Shown here piece by piece: positions 7,736 through 14,062 of a DNA stretch of 28,216 nt. The position numbers were made by a program, and so were the translations under genes. The notes below the pieces were generated by a model. It made no database searches, had not been told where the DNA came from, and worked only from the letters and a program-made list of their open reading frames with translations. Position 1 is the first letter of the stretch, and every line of letters begins with the position of its first letter. Location: positions 1 to 28,216 of the forward strand of contig JAQXIB010000025.1 in assembly GCA_029007575.1 (NCBI GenBank), written 5' to 3'. This stretch comes from Clostridiales bacterium. Lineage in GTDB: Bacteria > Bacillota > Clostridia > Oscillospirales > Ruminococcaceae.

Positions 7736-7763
7736 CGGATTGTCGGAAGGCAATCCGTTTTTT
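7736..7763 (+). terminator. Terminator of riboswitch 1 expression platform
   Basis: CGGATTG (7736-7742) pairs with CAATCCG (7751-7757) across 8 bases and is followed by TTTTTT. It stands 37 bases before the cobU start, so it is well placed to stop transcription when the riboswitch is bound. It lies about 160 bases beyond P1, and I could not find a convincing anti-terminator partner by eye. A weaker stem (CGTAT 7660-7664 with ATACG 7675-7679, then T6) may add to it. Confidence 0.75.
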
Positions 7764-7800
7764 ATTTGGCAGAAGAAACAGAATACGAGGAGAAAGCGGT

Positions 7801-8358
7801 ATGATTGTTTTAATCATCGGCGGCTCCGCCAGCGGAAAATCGGAATTTGCAGAAAGCATCTGCACTGTGGCAGGAGGGCAGGTAGCCTATGTCGCTACCA
7901 TGCAGCCTTTCGGAAAAGATGCTCAGTACCGCATTGCGCGGCATTTAAAGCTGCGAGAGGGCAAGGGCTTTCTGACGGTTGAGCAGTATACCGATATTGC
8001 CAAACTGCGGGATCACTTGGGTGATCGCGCGCAAACGCTGTTGATCGAGTGTATGTCGAATTTATGCGCCAATGAGATGTTTTCGCCCGAGGGAATCGGT
8101 GCTAATGCGGGGGAATGGATCGCCGCAGGCGTGGACAAATTAAGCGGGTATTATCGGAATATTGTGATCGTTACCAACGAAGTGTTTTCGGACGGAGTGC
8201 AGTATGACAGCGAAACCATGCGCTATCTTGAACAGTTGGGCAAGCTGAATCAATTGCTGGCGAAACGTGCGGACGGCGTGGTGGAAGTTTTTTATGGGAT
8301 TCCCCTGATTTTGAAAGACAAAAGCGGCTGGCTGCAACAGATGCTCGCAAAAGATTAG
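7801..8358 (+). CDS. cobU: Adenosylcobinamide kinase / adenosylcobinamide-phosphate guanylyltransferase
   Basis: CobU phosphorylates adenosylcobinamide and transfers GMP from GTP to give AdoCbi-GDP, which CobS then uses. The 185-residue protein has the P-loop G-G-S-A-S-G-K-S at residues 7-14 and V-A-T-M-Q. Next comes R-I-A-R-H-L-K-L-R, which aligns with the R-I-x-H-H segment carrying the guanylylated His of enteric CobU. T-N-E-V near residue 123 and a C-terminal G-I-P-L-I-L-K follow. The usual N-E-V-G-M-G-I-V-P loop is altered here to N-E-V-F-S-D-G-V-Q-Y, and the R-x-F-R-D-x-x-G helix is Y-L-E-Q-L-G. I chose ATG 7801 because GAGGAGA lies just upstream and the family N terminus begins there. 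It is the first gene after riboswitch 1. A shortened paralogue follows two genes later. Confidence 0.92.
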   Translation: MIVLIIGGSASGKSEFAESICTVAGGQVAYVATMQPFGKDAQYRIARHLKLREGKGFLTVEQYTDIAKLRDHLGDRAQTLLIECMSNLCANEMFSPEGIGANAGEWIAAGVDKLSGYYRNIVIVTNEVFSDGVQYDSETMRYLEQLGKLNQLLAKRADGVVEVFYGIPLILKDKSGWLQQMLAKD

Positions 8359-8408
8359 ACTTAATTGACGGCAATACAGATCAAATTTACAAAGACAGGA
8401 AGATGGGT

Positions 8409-9170
8409 ATGAAAAAATTGATGCGCAGCTTTGCGATATGTTTTTCTATGTATTCGCGGATACCGATGCCCCGCACCGAGTGGGAGAAAGACAGCATGCG
8501 CTATGTGTTTTGCTTTTTTCCGCTGATCGGACTGGTGATCGGGATTTTACAAGCGGGATGGTTTTGGGCGGCAGAACATTTTGCCGTTCCATCGCTTTTA
8601 TATGCGGCAGTTGCATCGGTGTTGCCGATATTGATTACCGGAGGCATCCATTTGGACGGGTACATGGATACTTGCGATGCTCTTTTTTCTTACGGTGATC
8701 GGGACAAGAAACTAGAAATTATGAAGGATCCGCACACAGGCGCTTTTGCAGTGATCTATTGCGGTGTGTATCTGCTGCTTTTAGCGGGCTTTTTTGCAGG
8801 GCTGTATCAAGCGGGCTCTTGGATGAAGATGGCCGTTGTGGGAGTCGGTTATTTGCTCAGCAGGACAGTATGCGGTTTGGCGATAGTCTGGATGCCCTGC
8901 GCAAAAAATTCCGGCTTGGCGCATCTGTTCCAAAACAATGCAGACCGCAAGACGGCGAAAATCGCCTTGACGATCTGGTTTGTCGGATCGCTTTGCTTAT
9001 TGGGAATTCTGTCTTTGCAAACAGCGCTGTTTGCCGTATCGTTCATCGGTCTTGCAGTGATTGCCTTCATTTCCATGACGAAAAAACAGATTGGCGGGAT
9101 TACCGGGGATTTAGCCGGATTTTTGCTGCAAATATGCGAGCTGCTTATTGTGCTGGCAGCGATGATATAG
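8409..9170 (+). CDS. cobS: Adenosylcobinamide-GDP ribazoletransferase (cobalamin synthase)
   Basis: CobS is the integral-membrane enzyme that joins AdoCbi-GDP to alpha-ribazole (or its phosphate), the last assembly step of the nucleotide loop. The 253-residue protein has about six hydrophobic segments. Its signature is G-G-I-H-L-D-G-Y-M-D-T-C-D-A-L followed by K-D-P-H-T-G-A-F-A-V, with the acidic residues expected to bind Mg and the pyrophosphate. The N-terminal F-x-x-Y-S-R-I-P-M-P is also typical. I prefer ATG 8409 to ATG 8403, because the AGGA at 8397-8400 is 8 bases from the former but only 2 from the latter. It ends 14 bases before the short CobU-like gene. Confidence 0.93.
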   Translation: MKKLMRSFAICFSMYSRIPMPRTEWEKDSMRYVFCFFPLIGLVIGILQAGWFWAAEHFAVPSLLYAAVASVLPILITGGIHLDGYMDTCDALFSYGDRDKKLEIMKDPHTGAFAVIYCGVYLLLLAGFFAGLYQAGSWMKMAVVGVGYLLSRTVCGLAIVWMPCAKNSGLAHLFQNNADRKTAKIALTIWFVGSLCLLGILSLQTALFAVSFIGLAVIAFISMTKKQIGGITGDLAGFLLQICELLIVLAAMI

Positions 9171-9184
9171 AAAGAGTGGAACAA

Positions 9185-9571
9185 ATGACGATATTGATTA
9201 CCGGAGGAGCTTGTCAGGGAAAGCGGGCATACGCGGAAGAAAAATTTTCCCTTGCGCCGGAGGAAATTTTGCCGGCGGATTCTGAACAGATTACGGAAGG
9301 AATACGATGCATCGATGCATTGCATTTGCGTGTGAAAGCGCTGATAGAGACAGAATGCGATCGGGAAGCAGCTCTGGACAGACTGTTTGCATTGTGCAAG
9401 GATAAGATCGTCATTTGTGACGATATTTTTTGCGGTATCGTTCCGTTGGAGCCTGCGATGCGGGAATGGCGGGAAGATACCGGACGGCTGCTTTGCCGGA
9501 TTGCAAAGCAGGCGGATTGTGTGATTCGAATGCAATGCGGTTTGGCGCAGACGATCAAGGGCAATCTTTGA
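9185..9571 (+). CDS. Short CobU-like paralogue (128 residues), central region missing
   Basis: The start M-T-I-L-I-T-G-G-A-C-Q-G-K-R-A-Y-A-E-E aligns with the CobU P-loop, but the Ser/Thr after the P-loop Lys is Arg. The C-terminal half keeps features of CobU: D-D-I-F-C-G-I-V-P in place of N-E-V-G-M-G-I-V-P, R-E-W-R-E-D-T-G-R-L in place of R-x-F-R-D-x-x-G, and a final C-G-L-A-Q-T-I-K-G. The middle segment with R-I-x-x-H, bearing the guanylylated His, is absent. The protein is about 55 residues shorter than CobU, so independent kinase/guanylyltransferase activity is doubtful. It is not a decayed copy in appearance: the frame is open, with GAAAGAGTGGAAC ahead of the ATG and tight operon spacing. 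A reading frame running upstream of ATG 9185 into cobS is accidental. Confidence 0.82.
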   Translation: MTILITGGACQGKRAYAEEKFSLAPEEILPADSEQITEGIRCIDALHLRVKALIETECDREAALDRLFALCKDKIVICDDIFCGIVPLEPAMREWREDTGRLLCRIAKQADCVIRMQCGLAQTIKGNL

Positions 9572-9601
9572 GAATCCCGTGATTTCCATTAAAGGAATGA
9601 T

Positions 9602-10204
9602 ATGAACATGAGAACTATCAGCTTGATTCGGCACGCCAAAACGCAAGGCAACTTGGAACGGAGATATATCGGAAGAACCGATGAGCTTTTATGCTGTGAG
9701 GGGCGCACCACATTGAAAAGGATGATTGACGCATCGGCTTATCCCGCTGTCGAGCTTGTATTTTCCAGCCCGATGAAACGCTGTGTCGAAACGGCCGCTC
9801 TGATTTATCCGGAATCCAAGCCTCATGTGATTCCTGGCTTGCGGGAATGTGATTTCGGGGATTTTGAGGGCAAGACCTATGAAGAACTGCGTGACGATCC
9901 GGCTTATCAGCGCTTTTTGGATAGCGGCGGAAGTGGCTTGATCCCAAACGGAGAATCGACGGAAAACTATAAGCAACGATGCTTGGCAGCTTTTGCCGAG
10001 GTTTTGCATGATATCGAAGCGGCAAACGCAGAGCAGGCAGCCGTGATTTGCCACGGCGGTACGATTATGTCGATTCTGGAAGCCTATCATCAGGAAAAAA
10101 AGGCTTTTTATGATTATCAGGTAGAAAATTGCGGTGGCTATATCGGTACGTTTGATGAGCGCAAGCAGTTGTTTGTCTCATTGCACAGGATATCAATCCG
10201 TTGA
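9602..10204 (+). CDS. cobC: Alpha-ribazole phosphatase, histidine phosphatase family
   Basis: CobC removes the 5'-phosphate from alpha-ribazole phosphate or from the cobamide phosphate made by CobS. The 200-residue protein begins with the phospho-His motif L-I-R-H-A-K-T (the RHG motif of this superfamily), then has Y-I-G-R-T-D. The S-S-P-M-K-R-C-V-E-T-A segment, L-R-E-C-D-F-G-D-F-E-G and the second catalytic His in I-C-H-G-G-T-I follow. This order matches phosphoglycerate-mutase-like phosphatases. Assignment to CobC rather than another member rests on the cob operon. AAGGA lies 5 bases before ATG 9602. Confidence 0.88.
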   Translation: MNMRTISLIRHAKTQGNLERRYIGRTDELLCCEGRTTLKRMIDASAYPAVELVFSSPMKRCVETAALIYPESKPHVIPGLRECDFGDFEGKTYEELRDDPAYQRFLDSGGSGLIPNGESTENYKQRCLAAFAEVLHDIEAANAEQAAVICHGGTIMSILEAYHQEKKAFYDYQVENCGGYIGTFDERKQLFVSLHRISIR

Positions 10205-10266
10205 GAATCCTTTACAATCGTATTCGTTTTGGATTGACTGCAGTCAAGTGTGAAAGGGGCAGACAA

Positions 10267-11244
10267 ATGACAACGGCAGGAGTTATTGTGATAGCTTTTC
10301 TGTTAGATGCGATTTTCGGGGATCCTTATTGCATTCCGCATCCGATCTGTTTGATCGGAAAACTGATTGCAAAAGGGGAAAAAGCGCTTCGGAAAGTCTT
10401 TTACGGCTCAGAAAAGAAAGAATGTATCGGCGGTATGCTGCTTAGCATCGGCGTGATACTGATCAGCTTTTTGGTGCCTGCGGCGATTATATGGGGACTG
10501 AGCAAGATTCACTGGAGCATGGCGGTATTGCTTCAGATATGGTTTTGCTTTCAGATTTTTGCGGCGAAATCCCTGAAAAAGGAAAGCATGAAGGTTTATT
10601 CCGCTTTGAAAGCGCAAAATCTTCCGGAAGCACGAAAATATCTTTCCTATATTGTAGGCAGAGATACAGAATCGCTTTTGGAAGAAGCGGTCGCGAAGGC
10701 CGCAGTGGAGACCGTGGCGGAAAACACTTCCGACGGTGTAATCGCCCCCTTATTCTTTATGGCAATCGGAGGCGCGCCGCTGGCGTTTGCATATAAAGCG
10801 GTAAATACGCTGGATTCCATGATCGGCTATAAAAATGAGCAGTATCTTTATTTCGGGCGGTTCGCGGCAAAGCTGGATGATGTATGCAACTATATTCCGG
10901 CACGGCTTAGCGGCATTTTGATGATAGCAGCGGCTTTTGTGACCGGGTTTGACGGTAAATCAGCCGCACGGATTTACCGTCGGGACAGACGCAAGCACGC
11001 AAGTCCAAACAGTGCGCAAACCGAGAGCGTCTGCGCAGGAGCATTACATATTCAATTAGCGGGTAACGCTTCTTATTTTGGAAAACTATATCACAAGCCG
11101 ACGATCGGCGATGAAATCCGTCATACCGAAGCGGAGGATATCCGATGCGCCAACCGCCTGATGTATGGCACGTCGATCATCGGCGTGATACTGCTTTCGG
11201 CTTTGCGGATGACGGCGGAAGTATTGATTCTTATTTTGTGTTAA
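10267..11244 (+). CDS. cbiB: Adenosylcobinamide-phosphate synthase
   Basis: CbiB is a membrane enzyme that amidates adenosylcobyric acid with (R)-1-aminopropan-2-ol phosphate, or a related amino-alcohol, to give AdoCbi-P. The 325-residue protein has an N-terminal membrane segment ending in D-A-I-F-G-D-P-Y, the typical H-P-I-C-L-I-G-K, and V-A-E-N-T-S-D-G-V-I-A-P-L-F. K-A-V-N-T-L-D-S-M-I-G-Y and S-P-N-S-A-Q-T-E-S-V-C-A-G-A-L follow; all are family hallmarks. I chose ATG 10267, which has AAAGGGG 7 bases upstream. A TTG at 10201 overlapping the cobC stop would add 22 residues unlike the family and lacks a ribosome binding site. It is the step that re-enters the pathway from the cobyric acid released by CbiZ. 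Confidence 0.93.
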   Translation: MTTAGVIVIAFLLDAIFGDPYCIPHPICLIGKLIAKGEKALRKVFYGSEKKECIGGMLLSIGVILISFLVPAAIIWGLSKIHWSMAVLLQIWFCFQIFAAKSLKKESMKVYSALKAQNLPEARKYLSYIVGRDTESLLEEAVAKAAVETVAENTSDGVIAPLFFMAIGGAPLAFAYKAVNTLDSMIGYKNEQYLYFGRFAAKLDDVCNYIPARLSGILMIAAAFVTGFDGKSAARIYRRDRRKHASPNSAQTESVCAGALHIQLAGNASYFGKLYHKPTIGDEIRHTEAEDIRCANRLMYGTSIIGVILLSALRMTAEVLILILC

Positions 11245-11263
11245 CGGAGGGATCGGCTGAAAA

Positions 11264-12331
11264 ATGATAACCTACGGTCATGGCGGAGATATTTATGGTT
11301 ATTCGGGTACCGGCAGAACAGTATTGGATTTTTCCTCCAATATCAATCCGCTGGGGTTGCCGCCGACAGCAAAAAACGCATTGCAGCATTCGGAGGCGGC
11401 CTGTATCGCATATCCTGATCCTTATTGCAGAGCAGTGTCGGAGAAAATTGCGGAGTATGAAAGCGTACCGGTTGAATCGGTGCTTTGCGGTAATGGCGCG
11501 GCGGATCTGATCTATCGGATCGCATACGGTTTAAAGCCGAAGAAAGCGCTGGTGCTTGCGCCGACCTTTTCAGAGTACGAGCAGGCGATCAGGCAGTCGG
11601 GAGGCGCAGTATTTTATCATGTTTTACGGGAAGAAAATGAATTTGTGCCGGAGCAGGACTTTTTACAAACGCTTGACCGCGTACAGCCGGATATTGTTTT
11701 CCTCTGCAATCCCAATAATCCGACCGGAAAAACGATCCTGAAAGAGATAATGGCGGAAACGGCAACATGGTGTCGGGATCATAATGCGGTACTGGTGGCG
11801 GATGAGTGCTTTCTGGATTTTGTTTGTCAGGGAGAAGCACTCTCAATGATCAAAGAAACTGACAACAATCCGAATATCATCGTATTGAAGGCGTTTACCA
11901 AGTTTTTTGCTATGGCAGGCTTGCGATTGGGATATTTGATTTGCAGCAATGCGGCATTGCGGGAGAAGATTTGGCAGGCCGGTCAGCCGTGGAGCGTTTC
12001 CGGAATCGCCCAGTTATGCGGTACTGCGGCGCTGTGCGATGACATGTACATTGCGCAAACGAAAACGATGATTCCGCGGCTGCGCGAAGAACTGCAGGCA
12101 GAATTGGAAAAACTGCCGCTGCGGGTATATAGCGGTACTGCGAATTATCTCCTGTTTCGTACTGCTATCACTCATCTGGATCAAAAAACAGCGCGGCAGG
12201 ATATTTTAATACGAAATTGTGCTAATTATCATGGATTAGGAGAGGGCTATTATCGCGTGGCAGTAAAGTCCACGGAGGATAACCAGAAGCTGATCTCTGC
12301 TTTGCGGGCCATCGTGGTAGATAATGGCTAA
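11264..12331 (+). CDS. cobD: L-threonine-O-3-phosphate decarboxylase (PLP enzyme)
   Basis: CobD makes (R)-1-aminopropan-2-ol phosphate, the linker used by CbiB. The 355-residue protein is a fold-type I aminotransferase. It has H-G-G-D near the N terminus and F-S-S-N-I-N-P-L-G, then Y-P-D-P-Y and C-N-P-N-N-P-T-G. Further on are D-E-C-F-L-D-F, with the Asp that contacts the PLP pyridine, and the Schiff-base Lys in K-A-F-T-K-F-F-A-M-A-G-L-R-L-G-Y. The N-terminal H-G-G-D-x-Y and the context separate it from the closely related histidinol-phosphate aminotransferases. GGAGG lies about 13 bases before ATG 11264. No L-threonine kinase gene (PduX/BluE type) is in the window, so the substrate must come from elsewhere. 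Confidence 0.92.
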   Translation: MITYGHGGDIYGYSGTGRTVLDFSSNINPLGLPPTAKNALQHSEAACIAYPDPYCRAVSEKIAEYESVPVESVLCGNGAADLIYRIAYGLKPKKALVLAPTFSEYEQAIRQSGGAVFYHVLREENEFVPEQDFLQTLDRVQPDIVFLCNPNNPTGKTILKEIMAETATWCRDHNAVLVADECFLDFVCQGEALSMIKETDNNPNIIVLKAFTKFFAMAGLRLGYLICSNAALREKIWQAGQPWSVSGIAQLCGTAALCDDMYIAQTKTMIPRLREELQAELEKLPLRVYSGTANYLLFRTAITHLDQKTARQDILIRNCANYHGLGEGYYRVAVKSTEDNQKLISALRAIVVDNG

Positions 12332-12420
12332 GCCAATGATGAGCTTTGACAGGTGCTATAAGGAATCATCGGATGTTGTTAAACGGCTATCAAATAAAAA
12401 TAAAAGGAGTTGTGGGATAA

Positions 12421-13515
12421 ATGTTTGATTTGGAAGAGATCAAAAGACAATTGCAGCCATTGGATGAGGCAGCGTATCAAGCCGCGGCGGAACGTCAGAG
12501 TCAGTTGCTGAAGCCAGAGGGGAGCTTGGGATTGCTGGAAGATATCAGCATCCAAATGGCGGGTATTACCGGAAAAGTAAAAAATCGCATCGATAAAAAA
12601 ATCCTCTTTTTGTTCGGGGCGGACAACGGCGTATATGAAGAGGGAATCGCTTCTGCTCCGCAGGAGTTTACCCATATGCTGATGAGTCATTATGCCGGTG
12701 CGGCAAAATGCGGGATCAATGTGATCTGCGAAGCGAATCAGGTGGATTTGATCCTGGTCGATATGGGAATCATCGGCGCATTTGCGGAGAAAAACATTGA
12801 GAATCACAAGCTGATGAACGGCACCCGCAATTTTGCAAAGGAGCCTGCTATGAGTCGTGAAACGGCGTTACAGGCCATGGAGATCGGTTTTAACTATGCC
12901 GGATATGCCAAAGATAACGGTTATGACATTATCGGCAACGGTGAAGTGGGAATGGGAAACACGACCACTGCGGCGGCCTGTGTGATGGCGGCCATGCATA
13001 TTTCTGATCCGGAATTGGCAGTCGGCTTGGGTGCGGGCTTGACCGAGGAGGCCTTTGCCGGAAAAAAGCAGGTCATTGCCGATGCTCTGAAAAAACATCA
13101 GCCTGATTCAAACGACGTGGTAGACATTCTCAGTAAGGTGGGCGGATTGGATATTGCGGCAATGACAGGATTGTACATCGGAGCGGCTTATTACAGAATC
13201 CCCATCGTGATCGACGGAGTGATTTCGATCGCCGCGGCTCTGTTGGCCTATCGCTTTCATCCACTGACAAGGGAATACATGTTTGCTTCTCATGTATCTA
13301 AAGAGCCTGCTTACCGGCTCGCCGCGGGAGAATTGAAACTGCATCCGATGCTCCAGCTTGATATGCGTCTCGGAGAAGGAACCGGCTGTCCGATTGCGAT
13401 GCGGGTGATCGATACTGCGTTGGCAGTGATGAGGGACATGAACACGTTCGCGGATGTTGCAGCCGATGATGAGTATCGGGAAGATTTGCAGGTAGACAAT
13501 TCACGCGGAGATTAA
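12421..13515 (+). CDS. cobT: Nicotinate-nucleotide:base (dimethylbenzimidazole) phosphoribosyltransferase
   Basis: CobT activates the lower-ligand base by transferring phosphoribose from nicotinate mononucleotide, giving alpha-ribazole phosphate or an analogue. The 364-residue protein shows K-P-x-G-S-L-G-L-L-E near residue 36 and F-G-A-D-N-G-V-Y-E-E-G-I in place of the more usual A-D-H-G-V. G-E-V-G-M-G-N-T-T-T-A-A-A is present, as is the catalytic Glu region R-L-G-E-G-T-G-C-P-I-A-M. The base it prefers cannot be read from these motifs; many members are permissive. A clear AAGGAG precedes the ATG by 12 bases. The gene sits 89 bases after cobD, a wider gap than elsewhere in the operon. It is the last gene; I see no strong terminator before the promoter at 13577. 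Confidence 0.93.
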   Translation: MFDLEEIKRQLQPLDEAAYQAAAERQSQLLKPEGSLGLLEDISIQMAGITGKVKNRIDKKILFLFGADNGVYEEGIASAPQEFTHMLMSHYAGAAKCGINVICEANQVDLILVDMGIIGAFAEKNIENHKLMNGTRNFAKEPAMSRETALQAMEIGFNYAGYAKDNGYDIIGNGEVGMGNTTTAAACVMAAMHISDPELAVGLGAGLTEEAFAGKKQVIADALKKHQPDSNDVVDILSKVGGLDIAAMTGLYIGAAYYRIPIVIDGVISIAAALLAYRFHPLTREYMFASHVSKEPAYRLAAGELKLHPMLQLDMRLGEGTGCPIAMRVIDTALAVMRDMNTFADVAADDEYREDLQVDNSRGD

Positions 13516-13576
13516 CAATGTTTTATGGTGAATAATTATCTTTCGCAGTAATTTGTTATTTTATTGAGAGTTTGTA

Positions 13577-13605
13577 TTGACTTTACATGGCAAATGTGAT
13601 ATTGT
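13577..13605 (+). promoter_or_regulatory. Promoter of the cobamide uptake operon, with extended -10
   Basis: TTGACT (13577-13582) is 17 bases from TATTGT (13600-13605), which is preceded by TGA, so the TGn extended -10 is met. The transcript would start near 13612, about 75 bases before the riboswitch. The leader 13612-13687 holds no gene I can support. Confidence 0.65.
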
Positions 13606-13687
13606 TATATTTGTTTGAAAAGTTGCTGTCGGCAGCTTTTGAAATCATTATTCGGCAAAGTCCGATATTATCAAAATTGAACAGAAG

Positions 13688-13850
13688 ATTACGGTGTGTG
13701 CGTAACAGCACACTGAAAAGGGAATGCGGTGAGAATCCGCAACAGTCACGCTGCTGTAAGGTGGACGAAAACCCAATTATGTCACTGAAGTGTATTGCTT
13801 TGGGAAGGCGGGTGAGTAGGTGGAAACCAAGTCAGAATATCTGCCGTAAT
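13688..13850 (+). promoter_or_regulatory. Cobalamin (B12) riboswitch aptamer 2
   Basis: P1 pairs ATTACGG (13688-13694) with CCGTAAT (13844-13850). The core is nearly the same as riboswitch 1: AAAAGGGAA, then GCGG...CCGC where copy 1 has ACGG...CCGT, AACAGTCACGCTGCTGT, GTCACTG as the B12 box, GGGAAGGCGGGTGAGTAGG and GGAAACC. The paired change in that helix supports a conserved RNA structure. The 3' P1 strand contains CCGTAA, which can pair instead with TTACGG (13935-13940) in the left arm of the terminator. That gives a simple choice between P1 plus terminator (bound) and anti-terminator (free). It governs the surface-protein/ECF/CbiZ operon. Confidence 0.94.
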
Positions 13851-13930
13851 TACAGACAATGTTTGTCCTTTCGGCAGAAGAGGATGTCTGATCTTTAGGG
13901 TGCTTCCTATTGAAAACAAATGTATTTTCT

Positions 13931-13961
13931 GCCTTTACGGATTTTCCGTAAAGGCTTTTTT
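13931..13961 (+). terminator. Terminator of riboswitch 2 expression platform
   Basis: GCCTTTACGG (13931-13940) and CCGTAAAGGC (13946-13955) form a perfect 10-bp stem with a 5-base loop, followed by TTTTTT. It ends about 100 bases before the start of the propeller gene. The inner part of the left arm is complementary to the 3' strand of riboswitch helix P1. Confidence 0.92.
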
Positions 13962-14062
13962 ATACTTGTTTCCGGTATTTTACCCTTTCCGTAAAACAGA
14001 TACCACAGAGCGTCGGAGAACGACTTGTGTTTTCTGTTCGAACTTTCAGGAGGAGAAGGTCA

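Noticed and set aside
8759..9184. Upstream extension of the short CobU-like frame back into cobS
   Set aside because: It is an out-of-frame reading of cobS. The CobU-like sequence starts exactly at ATG 9185.
11264..12331. Histidinol-phosphate aminotransferase
   Set aside because: Same fold and PLP motifs, but the N-terminal H-G-G-D and position between cbiB and cobT support threonine-phosphate decarboxylase.
12346..12368. TTGACA at 12346 as an internal promoter for cobT
   Set aside because: No acceptable -10 element at 16-18 bases; TATAAG follows too closely.
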